Position numbers and translations under genes: made by a program | Shown here: positions 34,768-45,289 of the stretch, piece after piece | Layout: each line of letters begins with the position of its first letter | Numbering within the stretch: position 1 is the stretch's first letter | The notes under the pieces: generated by a model | Databases searched by the model: none | Seen by the model: the letters and a program-made list of their open reading frames with translations, nothing else | What the model was told of the DNA's origin: nothing | Assembly (NCBI RefSeq): GCF_009833085.1 | Contig: NZ_QRBZ01000023.1 | Span: 41,298 to 105,297, forward strand | DNA: 64,000 bases | Source: Nitrosomonas oligotropha | GTDB lineage: Bacteria > Pseudomonadota > Gammaproteobacteria > Burkholderiales > Nitrosomonadaceae | Direction of reading: 5' to 3'

Positions 34768-36420
34768 ATGAATATCAACTCATTGATTCACAGCATTATT
34801 TTCATCTTCACTATTTTCTCCTCCCATGCTCTGAGTGCAGAAGATGTCATCAAGCCTCAAAATAACCTGCAAGAGTCAGCAAAAGATCCGGCCATAATTA
34901 AATTAGTCGACATTATTCAAAGCATAAATGCACGCAAAAAAGAAATAGGGGAAAAATTACAGTCTCTAAAGAAAGCAAAAACCGATCAAGAGAAAGAAAA
35001 AATTCAATCGATCATAGACACAATCCAGCAAGGCATTTCTGACCAAGAAACATCATTTGAAATGATTCTTACCGCGGGCATAGAGTTAGGTATAGATGAA
35101 ACCGCTGCCAAAAAAGAATTTGATTGGCAACAAGACTTAATAGATATCTTGCAACCCTTTTTGCGAGAATTGCACAAGATCACAGAAAACAAGCGAAAGC
35201 TGGATACGCTGCACTACAAAATTGTTTTTCATCAATTACAAATTCAGAGAATTAATGAGGCGCTTAAGCATATTTCAAAAGTTGATAAGGAAAGCCTGCA
35301 AAATGAAGTGCTAGTTGAATTTGAAAGAATTATTAAGAAATGGCAGGATCAACTCAAGGAAAGCACACATCTATTTGAAGTAGCGCAATTACAGCGCGAT
35401 GAAATGGTACAGTTTCAGACAGACCAAGAGATCTCATTTGTTGAATACATTCAAGAAATCGCTGCGGGACGCGGCGCCACACTTTTATACGCAATAACAG
35501 CATTTATTGGGGTTTGTTCCATAATGCTGCTGTTCCTGAGATTCATCAGCTGGATTACTAATCGTCGAGAAGACAAAACAAGAAGCTACTACCAGAGAGT
35601 TGCCACGCTCATATACTATTTTCTTATGGTGGTGTTGGCAGTAATTGCATTCTTTTATGTTCTGGAAGTTCGTGACGACCCGGTGATGACGGGCATCACT
35701 ATCGTGCTTTTAATCAGCGTTGTCTGGGTATTAAAAAGCTCGATACCGACTTACATTGATGAAATAAGGTTATTGCTCAATACAGGTTCGGCAAGAGAGG
35801 GAGAAGCCATTGTCTATAATGGCATTCTTATGCAAATTGAGAGCTTGCATTACTATACTAATCTTAAGAATCCATTATTACCGGATTTAAAGTTGAGACT
35901 GACACTGTCAGAATTGACTAAATATGTTTCTCGCCCCATTTTAAGTGATGAGCCATGGTTTCCTTGCAAAAAAGGGGATTATGTGATGGTTTATGGCGAT
36001 ATTTTTGGAATGGTGAAATACATCACCCATGAGAATATCGCCTTATCGCTACCCGATGGCACAATGCCAATAACATACACCATCGAGGATTTTTTGATTG
36101 CCAATCCCAGAAACTTTTCATTGGGGTTTATTGCAAAAACCAAGATTGGCATTGACAATAAAAATCAACCTATAAGTACAGTAGAAATACCTAGAATCAT
36201 GACTGAAGGAATTCAACAAGGATTATCAAAAGAAAATTACGGTAATGCATTAAAGAATTTGTCAGTTCACCTTCAAAAAGGCTGCTCAACTTTTCTGGAA
36301 TACGAGATTATTGCCGTCTTTGACGGTACGGCAGCAAGTGAATATTATTGTATATTACGTGACTTACAACGATATGCGATTGAGATTTGTAATCAACGGA
36401 AATTGATGTTGATGGAATAA
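34768..36420 (+). CDS. MscS-like membrane protein with periplasmic coiled coil
   Basis: A 550-residue protein. A signal peptide (about residues 1-23) is followed by a long helical, Lys/Glu-rich region to about residue 235, probably a periplasmic coiled coil. Three membrane segments follow ([57 protein letters not shown]), then a beta domain ([19 protein letters not shown], then [18 protein letters not shown]) like the MscS pore-lining/beta region. This is the layout of large mechanosensitive-channel relatives. The gene is AT-rich, and I saw no clear ribosome binding site. Confidence 0.7.
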   Translation: MNINSLIHSIIFIFTIFSSHALSAEDVIKPQNNLQESAKDPAIIKLVDIIQSINARKKEIGEKLQSLKKAKTDQEKEKIQSIIDTIQQGISDQETSFEMILTAGIELGIDETAAKKEFDWQQDLIDILQPFLRELHKITENKRKLDTLHYKIVFHQLQIQRINEALKHISKVDKESLQNEVLVEFERIIKKWQDQLKESTHLFEVAQLQRDEMVQFQTDQEISFVEYIQEIAAGRGATLLYAITAFIGVCSIMLLFLRFISWITNRREDKTRSYYQRVATLIYYFLMVVLAVIAFFYVLEVRDDPVMTGITIVLLISVVWVLKSSIPTYIDEIRLLLNTGSAREGEAIVYNGILMQIESLHYYTNLKNPLLPDLKLRLTLSELTKYVSRPILSDEPWFPCKKGDYVMVYGDIFGMVKYITHENIALSLPDGTMPITYTIEDFLIANPRNFSLGFIAKTKIGIDNKNQPISTVEIPRIMTEGIQQGLSKENYGNALKNLSVHLQKGCSTFLEYEIIAVFDGTAASEYYCILRDLQRYAIEICNQRKLMLME

Positions 36421-36625
36421 TGTAACAAAGCCGTGGTCGAGTTACGTGCCGGACGGCTCCAGCCGGTGCAGGCGAAGCTGCCACGCCAGCAGCCAAAATA
36501 GATGGTTATTCTCTCATGCCGCGATAATGCCGGGTCAATTTAAACCCGGTGCCAACAATATAACTGCCATCTTGTACTATAATTCCGCACTATCCGGAAA
36601 TTCATATCCTTATCAAACGAAATCC

Positions 36626-37891
36626 ATGAGTACCACAGATATCAAAAGTTACATGCAGTCCGTCGGACAGGAAGCACGCGCGGCGTCACGGCTGGTTGCC
36701 AAAGCGGATACGGCGGCGAAGAATCGCGCGCTAACGGCGATGGCGGATGCCATCCGGCGCGACGAAGCGCTTTTGCTGGCAGCCAACGCCAAGGATTTGG
36801 ACAATGCGCGCGCCAAGGGCTTGGAAGCATCGATGATCGACCGTCTGACATTGTCGGCCAAGGGTGTGGCAACGATGGCGGAAGGCCTGTTGCAAATTGC
36901 GGCACTGGCCGATCCGGTGGGCGAGATCAGCGGGTTGAATTACCGTCCGTCCGGCATTCAGGTCGGTAAAATGCGCGTGCCTTTGGGGGTAATCGGCATT
37001 ATTTACGAGGCGCGCCCGAACGTCACCGCCGATGCCGCCGGTCTATGCCTGAAAGCGGGTAATGCGGCGATTCTGCGCGGCGGCTCGGAAGCGATTCACA
37101 GCAATCAGGCGATTGCCGCGTGCGTCAAGGAAGGTCTACGCGTGGCCGGGTTGCCGGAAAGCGCGGTGCAAGTGATTGAAACCACCGACCGCGCCGCAGT
37201 GGGCGAGCTGATCACGATGAAGGATTATGTCGATGTGATCGTACCACGCGGCGGCAAGGGGTTGATCGAGCGCATCGCCAACGAAGCGCGTATCCCGGTA
37301 ATCAAGCATCTGGACGGTGTTTGTCATGTGTACATCGACGATCAGGCGGATTTCGACAAAGCGATCAAAATTGCCGATAACGCCAAAACGCAGCGCTATG
37401 GCACCTGCAACACGATGGAAACGTTGCTGATCCATGCGGGCATCGCAGAGAAAATTCTGCCCGCGTTGAGCAAGATTTATTTCGATAAAAATGTTGAACT
37501 GCGCGGCGATGCGGCGGCACGCGGCATCGTTCCGCAAATCAAGGAAGCCACCGAGCAGGATTGGTACGAGGAATATCTGGCACCGATTCTGAGCATCCGC
37601 ATTGTCGATGGGTTGGATCAGGCGATCGATCACATCACCAAGTACGGCTCGCAGCACACCGACGCCATCGTCACGGAAAACTACACGCGCGCGCGCCGTT
37701 TTCTGCGCGAAGTCGATTCCAGTTCGGTGATGGTTAACACCACCACGCGCTTTGCCGACGGGTTTGAATACGGTCTGGGCGCTGAAATCGGTATTTCAAC
37801 CGACAAAATCCATGCGCGTGGTCCGGTCGGATTGGAAGGATTGACCAGCCAGAAATTTATCGTGCTGGGTGATGGTCAGTTGCGGCAGTAA
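36626..37891 (+). CDS. proA: Gamma-glutamyl phosphate reductase
   Basis: A 421-residue enzyme of proline synthesis that reduces gamma-glutamyl phosphate with NADPH. Signature regions: [27 protein letters not shown], the catalytic Cys within [11 protein letters not shown], and the C-terminal [19 protein letters not shown] followed by [12 protein letters not shown]. The start at 36626 ([10 protein letters not shown]) gives the usual family length; an in-frame extension upstream is not conserved. A TATAAT hexamer at 36578-36583 is a reasonable -10 element. No proB is adjacent. Confidence 0.96.
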   Translation: MSTTDIKSYMQSVGQEARAASRLVAKADTAAKNRALTAMADAIRRDEALLLAANAKDLDNARAKGLEASMIDRLTLSAKGVATMAEGLLQIAALADPVGEISGLNYRPSGIQVGKMRVPLGVIGIIYEARPNVTADAAGLCLKAGNAAILRGGSEAIHSNQAIAACVKEGLRVAGLPESAVQVIETTDRAAVGELITMKDYVDVIVPRGGKGLIERIANEARIPVIKHLDGVCHVYIDDQADFDKAIKIADNAKTQRYGTCNTMETLLIHAGIAEKILPALSKIYFDKNVELRGDAAARGIVPQIKEATEQDWYEEYLAPILSIRIVDGLDQAIDHITKYGSQHTDAIVTENYTRARRFLREVDSSSVMVNTTTRFADGFEYGLGAEIGISTDKIHARGPVGLEGLTSQKFIVLGDGQLRQ

Positions 37892-37950
37892 ATCGCCGCC
37901 CACCGGTTCGATAGCACGCAAACCAACGCTCATCTCAGCAAAAGGATGTT

Positions 37951-39711
37951 ATGACGCAAGTTGTGGAAATAAAAATTCCCGATATCGGTGATTTCAAGGA
38001 TGTTCCCGTCATCGAGATTCTCGTCGCGCCCGGCGATACGGTTGAGAAGGAAGCTTCGCTGATCACGCTGGAAACCGACAAAGCTTCGATGGATGTGCCT
38101 GCGCCGCAAGCCGGAGTGGTGCAAGACATCAAGGTAAAAGTGGGTGATAAGGTATCGGAAGGAACCGTTATCCTGACGTTGACAGTCACAGAGCAATCTG
38201 CCGAACCGGTGCGCCCGGAAGCAGCTACCCAAGAACGCGAACAATCACCTGCTCAACCAGCTGCACCAGCACCCGCCGCATCTTCCCAATCCATTGTTTC
38301 AAGTGATATGCACGCGGATGTGGTCGTGCTGGGTGCCGGCCCCGGCGGCTATACCGCGGCTTTCCGCGCGGCTGATCTGGGCAAGAAAGTCATCCTGATC
38401 GAACGTTATCCAGTGCTCGGCGGCGTGTGCCTGAATGTCGGCTGCATTCCGTCCAAGGCGCTGCTGCATGCAGCCAAAGTCATCACCGAAGCGGAAGAAG
38501 TAGCAGCGCACGGGATTGTATTCGGCAAACCGCAAGTCGACCTCGGCAAACTGCGCGGCTGGAAGGAATCGGTCATCGGCAAACTGACCAAGGGGCTGAA
38601 AGCATTAGCCAAACAGCGTAAGGTCGAAGTCGTGCACGGCAGTGGAAAATTTGCCACTGCGCACAGCATTCAAGTCGAAACGGCGGAAGGTTTAAAAACA
38701 ATTTCGTTCGAGCACTGCATCATCGCCGCCGGTTCCAGCGTCACGCGCATTCCCGGTTTTCCGTACGACGATCCGCGTTTGATCGATTCCACCGGCGCGC
38801 TGGCGCTGAGCGATGTGCCGCAACGCATGCTGATCATCGGCGGCGGCATCATCGGCCTGGAAATGGCCACGGTCTATGCCGCATTGGGTAGCAAAATCAG
38901 CGTGGTGGAATGGATGGATCAATTGATTCCGGGCGCAGACCCCGATCTGGTCAAACCGTTGCAGCGCCGTATCGGCAAACGCTACGAAGCGATTTATCTG
39001 AAAACCAAGGTCACCCACATAGAAGCTACCGAAGCCGGATTGACCGCCACCTTCGACGGCGAGAACGCGCCGCAACCGCAAACGTATGACTGCATTCTGA
39101 TGGCAGTTGGACGCCGCCCGAATGGACGCGAGATCGGCGCCGAAGCAATCGGTATTCAGGTCAATGAACGCGGCTTTATCCCGGTCGATCCGCAAATGCG
39201 CACGAACGTGCCGCATATTTTCGCTATCGGCGATATCGTGGGCGAACCGATGCTGGCGCATAAAGCCTCCTACGAAGGCAAACTGGCTGCCGAAGTGATC
39301 GCCGGACACAAAGCCATCTTCGATGCGCGCACGATTCCGTCGGTCGCCTACACCGATCCGGAAATTGCCTGGATGGGTTTGACCGAAAAAGAAGCGATCA
39401 AACAGGGTATCGATTACGAGAAAGCCGTTTTCCCGTGGGCTGCCAGTGGTCGCGCCATTTCGATGGCGCGCGAGGAAGGTTTGACGCAACTGCTGCTGGA
39501 TAAAACCACGCGCCGGATCCTGGGTGCTGGCATGACCGGTATCAACGCCGGTGAGTTGATTGCCGAGACGGTGCTGGCACTGGAAATGGGCGCGGATATG
39601 CAGGATCTCAGCCTGACCATCCATCCGCATCCGACGCTGTCAGAAACCGTGCTGTTTGCCGCGGAGATGGCGGAAGGAACTATTACCGATCTTTTCCTGC
39701 CCAAGAAATAG
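37951..39711 (+). CDS. lpdA: Dihydrolipoyl dehydrogenase with N-terminal lipoyl domain
   Basis: A 586-residue E3 subunit. Residues 1-80 are a lipoyl domain with the lipoylated Lys44 in ETDKASM; an Ala/Pro/Gln-rich linker follows to about residue 115. The flavoprotein has VVVLGAGPGGYTAAF for FAD, the redox disulfide GGVCLNVGCIPSKALLH, the NAD site IIGGGIIGLEMA, and the C-terminal HPHPTLSETV with the active-site His-Glu. Lipoyl-E3 fusions of this size are typical of Neisseria and related betaproteobacteria. It reoxidises dihydrolipoamide in pyruvate or 2-oxoglutarate dehydrogenase complexes, but the other subunits are not here. Confidence 0.95.
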   Translation: MTQVVEIKIPDIGDFKDVPVIEILVAPGDTVEKEASLITLETDKASMDVPAPQAGVVQDIKVKVGDKVSEGTVILTLTVTEQSAEPVRPEAATQEREQSPAQPAAPAPAASSQSIVSSDMHADVVVLGAGPGGYTAAFRAADLGKKVILIERYPVLGGVCLNVGCIPSKALLHAAKVITEAEEVAAHGIVFGKPQVDLGKLRGWKESVIGKLTKGLKALAKQRKVEVVHGSGKFATAHSIQVETAEGLKTISFEHCIIAAGSSVTRIPGFPYDDPRLIDSTGALALSDVPQRMLIIGGGIIGLEMATVYAALGSKISVVEWMDQLIPGADPDLVKPLQRRIGKRYEAIYLKTKVTHIEATEAGLTATFDGENAPQPQTYDCILMAVGRRPNGREIGAEAIGIQVNERGFIPVDPQMRTNVPHIFAIGDIVGEPMLAHKASYEGKLAAEVIAGHKAIFDARTIPSVAYTDPEIAWMGLTEKEAIKQGIDYEKAVFPWAASGRAISMAREEGLTQLLLDKTTRRILGAGMTGINAGELIAETVLALEMGADMQDLSLTIHPHPTLSETVLFAAEMAEGTITDLFLPKK

Positions 39712-39779
39712 CCTTCCGCACCGGCATTGACTTCCCGCTCCGATCCCATAATGAATTCCAACTTGTTACCGCATTGATC

Positions 39780-40145
39780 ATGATCTCAAAAAAAACCTTT
39801 TTGCTTTTATCCCCATGGCTGATGGTTCTAACCGGATTCACCGGTCAAGCATGGGCGACGCATATATCCCAGCCGGTGCTGATCGATCCCAAGACGCAGT
39901 ACGCCGCCGGTGAAACCGTCATTCTGCACGGCAGAGTGGACTACAACGAGCAACCGGCTCCGGATGTTTTGCTCAACTTCAAGTTGATCCGCGCTGACGG
40001 ATCGGTAGCTGCCGATCAATCCTATCCGAGCGATCAGAACGGGCTGTTTGAATTCAAGTTCGATACCCGCAACGAAAAAGCGGGGAGCTATCAATTTACC
40101 GTGACGTCGCACTGCCTGGAAATTCACCGCTACGCTTGCACGTAA
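39780..40145 (+). CDS. Exported Ig-like/carboxypeptidase-regulatory-like protein
   Basis: A 121-residue protein with a signal peptide (FLLLSPWLMVLTGFTGQAWA). The mature part is one beta-sandwich: PVLIDPKTQYAAGETVILHGRVDY, then GLFEFKFDTRNEKAGSYQFTVT, as in Ig-like or MG2-type domains. It ends abruptly (CLEIHRYACT), and a protein-like frame follows in another phase, so the gene may be shortened by a frameshift near the A run at 40144-40150. The start at 39780 is the first ATG. Function unknown; perhaps a structural periplasmic domain. Confidence 0.6.
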   Translation: MISKKTFLLLSPWLMVLTGFTGQAWATHISQPVLIDPKTQYAAGETVILHGRVDYNEQPAPDVLLNFKLIRADGSVAADQSYPSDQNGLFEFKFDTRNEKAGSYQFTVTSHCLEIHRYACT

Positions 40146-40326
40146 AAAAACCAGACCTTATCGATTCATCTACAATAACAACGTACACAATTATCTTGCC
40201 GGATGAACCGCTGTATCGCCCTATTGACGGACATTGCGATGCGGCATCCGGCACAACCGGCCCGCTGTACGGGTACCATTTATTCAGCAGTAATGCCATA
40301 CTCTCAAAGAATTAGAAAATACGGTC

Positions 40327-41088
40327 ATGAGAATCGCTCATTTATACTACTTCATTAACATTTCCGGCCATTGCTTAATCCTACTGCTCGTGTGCTTCAT
40401 GCTCTCCGCTTGCAATCCGCAGACCGATCCATTATCCGAGCGTGAAGCCCGCGTCAATGCACGGGAATCGGAGCTGGTCACGTTGTTCGCCGAACTGGTC
40501 GAGCTGAAAAAATCGCTGGAAAAAGATCAGACGAATAAAGCTTCCGCTGGCGATGACAATGCCGGCGCTCCCAAAGCGGATGGATGCGTTTGCGAGAATA
40601 CGGAAGCATCCGCCGCGCAGAAAGGCAGCGGAAAAATCGATTCCAAAACCGTGCTGGGCGGCATAGAGATGGTGCATCTTGACCCGCCGGGACTTGAATT
40701 CAGCGCACGTATCGATACCGGTGCGCAAACGTCGTCGTTAAATGCGCTCGACATTGTCGAATTCGAGCGGGATGGAAAACCCTTTGTGAAATTCAATTTA
40801 ATTCACCCGCAAAGCGGGGAAAAAATCGAACTCACCCGGCGTCTGCGCCGTTACGCGCGCGTCAAGGAGCTGGGAAACCGCGAATCGCAACGCCGCCCGG
40901 TGGTCAGGATGCGCGTAATACTGGCCGATATCGATGAGCAGATCAACTTCACCTTGGAAAATCGCAGCCGGTTTAAGCACCAGGTGCTGATCGGACGCAA
41001 CTTGCTGCAAGACCTGGCCATCGTCGATGTCAGCAAAAAACCCGCTCCGGTTACAGCCGATAATCCCGCAGCCGCCACGACAAAATAA
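40327..41088 (+). CDS. RimB-like retropepsin-family ("ATP-dependent zinc protease") lipoprotein
   Basis: A 253-residue protein. An N-terminal signal segment ends in a lipobox (CFMLSAC), followed by a coiled stretch (residues 35-70) and a C-terminal retropepsin-like domain containing DTGAQTSSLNA, the catalytic D-T-G motif, then VLIGRNLLQDLAIVDV. This is the Pfam family named for an ATP-dependent zinc protease and now viewed as an aspartyl-protease fold; members accompany RimK-type ligases. It overlaps the next gene by one base (TAATG-like junction), so it is part of one operon. It acts in the periplasm, anchored to a membrane. Confidence 0.85.
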   Translation: MRIAHLYYFINISGHCLILLLVCFMLSACNPQTDPLSEREARVNARESELVTLFAELVELKKSLEKDQTNKASAGDDNAGAPKADGCVCENTEASAAQKGSGKIDSKTVLGGIEMVHLDPPGLEFSARIDTGAQTSSLNALDIVEFERDGKPFVKFNLIHPQSGEKIELTRRLRRYARVKELGNRESQRRPVVRMRVILADIDEQINFTLENRSRFKHQVLIGRNLLQDLAIVDVSKKPAPVTADNPAAATTK

Positions 41089-42638
41089 TGTATGCCAAAT
41101 TAAGACTCTATATTGTAGTCATCCTGCTTCTGGGATTGGGAATCGGTTTGACCTTGTACAAGCATTTCGCTTTGGGGTTTCCGTTATCGCCGGATGACAA
41201 AAAATCGGTGTGGACCATCGAAGCCCGCATCGATTTCGCCGCGCGCGGCGATCCCGTTATCGTTTCCTTCGCGCTGCCGCCGCAAACACCCGGCGTTGTT
41301 TTCATGGAAGAGGATTTCGCTTCGTCCGATTACGGCTTCAGCGAATTGACTTCGCCGTCCGGACGGCGGGCGCAGTGGAGCAAACGGGTGGCATCCGGCT
41401 TGCAGACGGCTTATTATCGCTTGAGTATGTACGAAACTGGACAGATCGCTCATCCCGCTACAGCGGCGGATCTCCCGCCCGAACCGGAGAAACCCGAGTT
41501 TGACGAGGTGCTGAGAACGGCGGCGACGACCTTACTGGATCAGGTGCGCAGCAAATCCGCCAACACCGAAATTTTTACCCGGGAACTGATCACGACGTTA
41601 AATTCCAAAGCGCCCAGCCAGAACCTGAGTCTGCTGATCAATGAACAATCCAGCGAAGATTACAAAACACACTTGATCATCAACTTGCTGGCGCTGGAAG
41701 GCATCAGCGCGCGCATCGTGCGCGGCTTGTACTTGGAAGACGGGCGGCGCAGACAGTCGCTGACCAATTTTGTGGAAGTGTACATCGGTAACGAGTGGCT
41801 GCTGTTCAACCAAAACTCGGGAAAAAGCGGGAAACCGAAAAAATTCCTGGTCTGGCAACGCGGCGACCAATCCCTGCTGGATGTGGTCGGCGGTAAAAAC
41901 TCGCAGATATCCTTTTCCATTATCCGCAATGTTCATTCCACCCGCGACCTGGTGGTGCGCGACAGCATGAACAAGCAAGCCGGCATCATCGACTTTTCGA
42001 TTTACAGCCTGCCGATCGAGCAACAGAACGCATTCAAAATGATTCTACTGCTGCCGATCGGCGCACTGATCGTGGTCATCATGCGCTTGTTGATCGGCAT
42101 CCGCACCTCCGGCACGTTCATGCCGATTCTGATTGCATTGGCGCTGATACAGACCACATTGCTCACCGGTCTCATCATTTTTCTCACCGTGGTGGGCACG
42201 GGACTGCTGATCCGATCCTATTTGTCGCGCCTGAACTTATTGTTTGTCGCGCGGATCTCGGCGGTGATCATTGTGGTCATCGCCATTATCGCGAGTATCA
42301 GCATTCTGAGTAACAAACTCGGTCTCGATCAGGCCATGACGGTGACTTTCTTCCCGATGATCATTCTGTCCTGGACCATTGAGCGCATGTCGGTGCTGTG
42401 GGAGGAAGACGGCCCCCGGGAGGTTTTCATCCAGGGCGGCGGCAGTTTGTTGACCGCGGTTATTGCTTATCTATTCATGACCAACCGGACGATTGAATAC
42501 TTAACCTTCAATTTTCCCGAGCTGATGCTGGTCAATCTGGCGCTGATCCTGATTCTCGGACAATATACCGGTTACCGGTTATCCGAGTTGTACCGCTTCC
42601 ATGCCCTGGAACGACGCAATGCTGCTGGCAAGCGCTAA
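41088..42638 (+). CDS. Inactive transglutaminase fused to 7TM region
   Basis: A 516-residue membrane protein. After one N-terminal anchor (LYIVVILLLGLGIGLTL), residues 30-300 form a transglutaminase-like periplasmic domain (ISARIVRGLYLEDGRRRQ, VEVYIGNEWLLFNQ) lacking a catalytic Cys. The C-terminal part holds about seven membrane helices (residues 310-510). This two-domain family is known as inactive transglutaminase fused to seven transmembrane helices, and it sits beside a RimK-like ligase and a retropepsin-like protein in many proteobacteria. Partner or substrate presentation for the ligase is an inference. Confidence 0.85.
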   Translation: MYAKLRLYIVVILLLGLGIGLTLYKHFALGFPLSPDDKKSVWTIEARIDFAARGDPVIVSFALPPQTPGVVFMEEDFASSDYGFSELTSPSGRRAQWSKRVASGLQTAYYRLSMYETGQIAHPATAADLPPEPEKPEFDEVLRTAATTLLDQVRSKSANTEIFTRELITTLNSKAPSQNLSLLINEQSSEDYKTHLIINLLALEGISARIVRGLYLEDGRRRQSLTNFVEVYIGNEWLLFNQNSGKSGKPKKFLVWQRGDQSLLDVVGGKNSQISFSIIRNVHSTRDLVVRDSMNKQAGIIDFSIYSLPIEQQNAFKMILLLPIGALIVVIMRLLIGIRTSGTFMPILIALALIQTTLLTGLIIFLTVVGTGLLIRSYLSRLNLLFVARISAVIIVVIAIIASISILSNKLGLDQAMTVTFFPMIILSWTIERMSVLWEEDGPREVFIQGGGSLLTAVIAYLFMTNRTIEYLTFNFPELMLVNLALILILGQYTGYRLSELYRFHALERRNAAGKR

Positions 42639-43614
42639 GAAACTGAGAAGTTTCGGCATCATCGGCATGAACCAAAGAAATTTTGGTTTGATCTCGCGCT
42701 ATAATCCGCGCCGCTTATACCCGCTGGTCGATGACAAGTTAAAAACCAAACTGCTGGCCCAGCAAGCCGGGATCACGGTGCCTCAATTGCTCGGCACCGT
42801 GCAGTATCAGCACGACGTGAAAGCATTGAAGGAAATACTGCATCCGTACAGCCAGTTCGTCATCAAGCCGGTCAAGGGCAGCGGCGGCAAAGGCATTCTG
42901 GTGATTACCGAACACGATCATAATCTTTACTTCAAACCCAGCGGCGACGCGATGCAGCTGTCCGATATCGAACGGCATGTATCGAATATTCTGAGCGGTT
43001 TGCATAGTTTGGGCGGCAAACCCGATACCGTGATGATCGAATCGCTGATCCAGCTTGACCCGGTTTTCTCCGACTACAGCTATGAAGGCATTCCCGATAT
43101 CCGCATCATCGTGTTGCGCGGTTATCCCATCATGTCGATGTTGCGCCTGACCACCCATGCTTCCGATGGCAAGGCGAATCTGCATCAGGGCGCGGTCGGC
43201 GTAGGCATCGATATCGGAACAGGCCGCGCGTTACACGCGGTACAGTACGGCGAGTCCGTCACGCACCACCCGGATACGCGCAAGACTTTTTCCGAATTGA
43301 CCGTGCCGCATTGGGATAAGCTGTTGCAATTGGCCGCCGCTTGTTACGAGATGACCGGTTTGGGTTATTTGGGCGCGGACTTGGTGCTGGATAGGGATCA
43401 AGGACCGATGATCATTGAGCTCAACGCCCGCCCCGGGCTTGCCATTCAGGTGGCTAATCGCGCCGGTCTGGCGCCGCGCGTTGCGGTTATCGAGGCGATC
43501 AAAACCATCGATCCCGATCCGCAATCCCGCGCCGCTTTCAGCAAACGGCAATTCGCTTTCGATACGGATATCCATCCGCCCCGCTTGCTGCGCACCCGCA
43601 GCGATGACCGGTAA
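42619..43614 (+). CDS. RimK-like alpha-L-glutamate ligase-related ATP-grasp protein
   Basis: A 331-residue ATP-grasp protein. It begins MLLASAKKLRSFGIIGMNQR, then YNPRRLYPLVDDKLKTK, the family opening. ATP-grasp elements are FVIKPVKGSGGKGILVI and the metal-binding MIIELNARPGLAIQ. I chose the start at 42619, 20 bp inside the upstream gene, over the ATG at 42601 because the family N-terminus fits. It forms carbon-nitrogen bonds between an amino acid and an acceptor acid; the acceptor is unknown. It is the third gene of the operon with the retropepsin-like and 7TM-transglutaminase genes. Confidence 0.88.
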   Translation: MLLASAKKLRSFGIIGMNQRNFGLISRYNPRRLYPLVDDKLKTKLLAQQAGITVPQLLGTVQYQHDVKALKEILHPYSQFVIKPVKGSGGKGILVITEHDHNLYFKPSGDAMQLSDIERHVSNILSGLHSLGGKPDTVMIESLIQLDPVFSDYSYEGIPDIRIIVLRGYPIMSMLRLTTHASDGKANLHQGAVGVGIDIGTGRALHAVQYGESVTHHPDTRKTFSELTVPHWDKLLQLAAACYEMTGLGYLGADLVLDRDQGPMIIELNARPGLAIQVANRAGLAPRVAVIEAIKTIDPDPQSRAAFSKRQFAFDTDIHPPRLLRTRSDDR

Positions 43615-43624
43615 CTACGCGGAC

Positions 43625-45289
43625 TCAATCCCCGGCATTCACAATCACCTTGTTGCGCCCTCTTTGTTTCGCTTGATAAAGCGCTTTATCGGCCGCTTCG
43701 CTCAGGCTGACGGCATCGGGAAAATGCGCGAGATCGGCAATCCCGCAGCTGAAATTGACCGAAAACTCTTCATCGTGACTCAAATGCAGCAAGCGCGAGA
43801 AAACCGTGCGTATCTCATCGATCACTTTGGCCGCCGATGCCGCATCGGTATCGTTCATGATCACGGCAAATTCCTCGCCGCCATAGCGCCCGACAATATC
43901 CGTTTCGCGCAGGCGCTGTTTCAGCAACCGCGCCAGGCTCTTGAGCACACGATCGCCCGCGGCATGTCCGTAGGTATCGTTCACTTTCTTGAAAAAGTCG
44001 ATATCCACCATCGCCAGCGACAGCGGTGAGCTCAAGCGGCTGGACCGTATCACTTCGCGCGCCAATTCTTCCTTGATCGCGGTGTGATTGAGCAAGCCGG
44101 TTAAACCGTCATGAATCATCAGCGAACGCAAAAAGCGCGCGCGCGTCGCCCGTGTCGTCACTGCCGAAACCAAATGCCCGGCGCCGATCGGTTTGACCAG
44201 AAAATCATCGCCGCACAAACTCATGGCTTCCGCTTGGGTATTGAAATCATTTTCCGAAGACAGATACACGATCGGCGTGCTCAGAAAACCATCGATTTGC
44301 CGGATGACTCGCGCCAGCTCGACACCATTGCAACCCGGCATATACAAGTCCATCAGAATCAGATCGGGGTTGAAATCGTTCAATGCGCCCAGCAGCTTGA
44401 GCGGCTCGACCACGGTTTTGACCAGCATCCCGGCCTGTTCCAGTATCGTGGCATGGTACGCCAATATGGTTTGGCTATCGTCCACAATCAAAACCCGGAA
44501 CGGCTCCTGAATTTGCGACGCGGTAATCAAATCGAGTTGATCGATCAATTCGGTGGAGTTGATCGGCTTGGTGAAATACGCCACGCCACCGGCGCGCACG
44601 GCCCCGAGCCGGTACGCCATAGCGTCGTGCGTCGAGATAAAGATCACCCGGGCCGGTTGCTCCAGCTCTTTCTGAATCTGCTCCATGATCAGAATACCGC
44701 CCATTTCATCTTCCGGAAACTCGACATCCATCAGGATGATGGCATCGGGCCTATGTTGCACGGCGGCGCGGAATTTATCCAGATGGTTGAATACCTCCAC
44801 TTCGTAACCGTAATAGCGCAGTTGCAGTGCGAGCTCCTGAGCGGCTTCGGTATCCGCTTCCACGACATATATCAGACTGGATGTTTGCGCATTCGGCAAC
44901 AGTGCATTTTCGTCATGGGCCTGCGAAGCAGCATCCTCTGTTTGCTTGGATTCTTGCGCGATAGAAATCCGCTTCAAGGCATCGATTTGCTGCAAAATCC
45001 GGCTCGATTGCGAATCGTCTAGCGGAGTCGAAACCTGCAACATGCTTTTCAGGATTTTTTCCAGTGCACGCGCTTCGATACTCAGTTCCGGGTAACCGAA
45101 TGTTTTACCATTGCTGACCAAATGGTGCACGGAACGATGCATTTCCTGCAAAGCTTTGCTATCCCACTCCGATCGCAGCTTTTGCCATAGGGATTCAATT
45201 TCATTGATCCGGTGCGGCAGCTCTTGCGCAAATGCAGCCAACACCAAACGCATCCTTTCCTGAAATTCTTTGTGCTCTTTAGTAATCAT
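43625..45289 (-). CDS. HPt-REC-REC-GGDEF diguanylate cyclase
   Basis: A 554-residue signalling protein. Residues 5-105 form an HPt-like helical domain (His55/His56 in HRSVHHLVSNGK). Two receiver domains follow: 137-255 (phospho-acceptor Asp188, LMDVEFP) and 264-385 (Asp314, LMDLYMPG; conserved Lys in FLVKPI). The GGDEF domain spans 390-550 with GGEEF at 470-474 and an RxxD inhibitory I-site (RETD, 461-464), so it makes c-di-GMP and is feedback-inhibited. It may receive phosphate from an unlinked histidine kinase. It converges with the ligase operon with an 11-bp gap. The PilZ protein at 53.4 kb is a possible reader of its product. Confidence 0.93.
   Translation of the reverse strand: MITKEHKEFQERMRLVLAAFAQELPHRINEIESLWQKLRSEWDSKALQEMHRSVHHLVSNGKTFGYPELSIEARALEKILKSMLQVSTPLDDSQSSRILQQIDALKRISIAQESKQTEDAASQAHDENALLPNAQTSSLIYVVEADTEAAQELALQLRYYGYEVEVFNHLDKFRAAVQHRPDAIILMDVEFPEDEMGGILIMEQIQKELEQPARVIFISTHDAMAYRLGAVRAGGVAYFTKPINSTELIDQLDLITASQIQEPFRVLIVDDSQTILAYHATILEQAGMLVKTVVEPLKLLGALNDFNPDLILMDLYMPGCNGVELARVIRQIDGFLSTPIVYLSSENDFNTQAEAMSLCGDDFLVKPIGAGHLVSAVTTRATRARFLRSLMIHDGLTGLLNHTAIKEELAREVIRSSRLSSPLSLAMVDIDFFKKVNDTYGHAAGDRVLKSLARLLKQRLRETDIVGRYGGEEFAVIMNDTDAASAAKVIDEIRTVFSRLLHLSHDEEFSVNFSCGIADLAHFPDAVSLSEAADKALYQAKQRGRNKVIVNAGD

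Noticed and set aside
38692..39630. Long open frame (312 codons) opposite lpdA
   Set aside because: It is fully antisense to lpdA, has no motif, and shows the composition of a mirror frame.
44111..45022. Open frame (303 codons) opposite the GGDEF protein
   Set aside because: Antisense to a clearly recognised HPt-REC-REC-GGDEF gene; no independent evidence.
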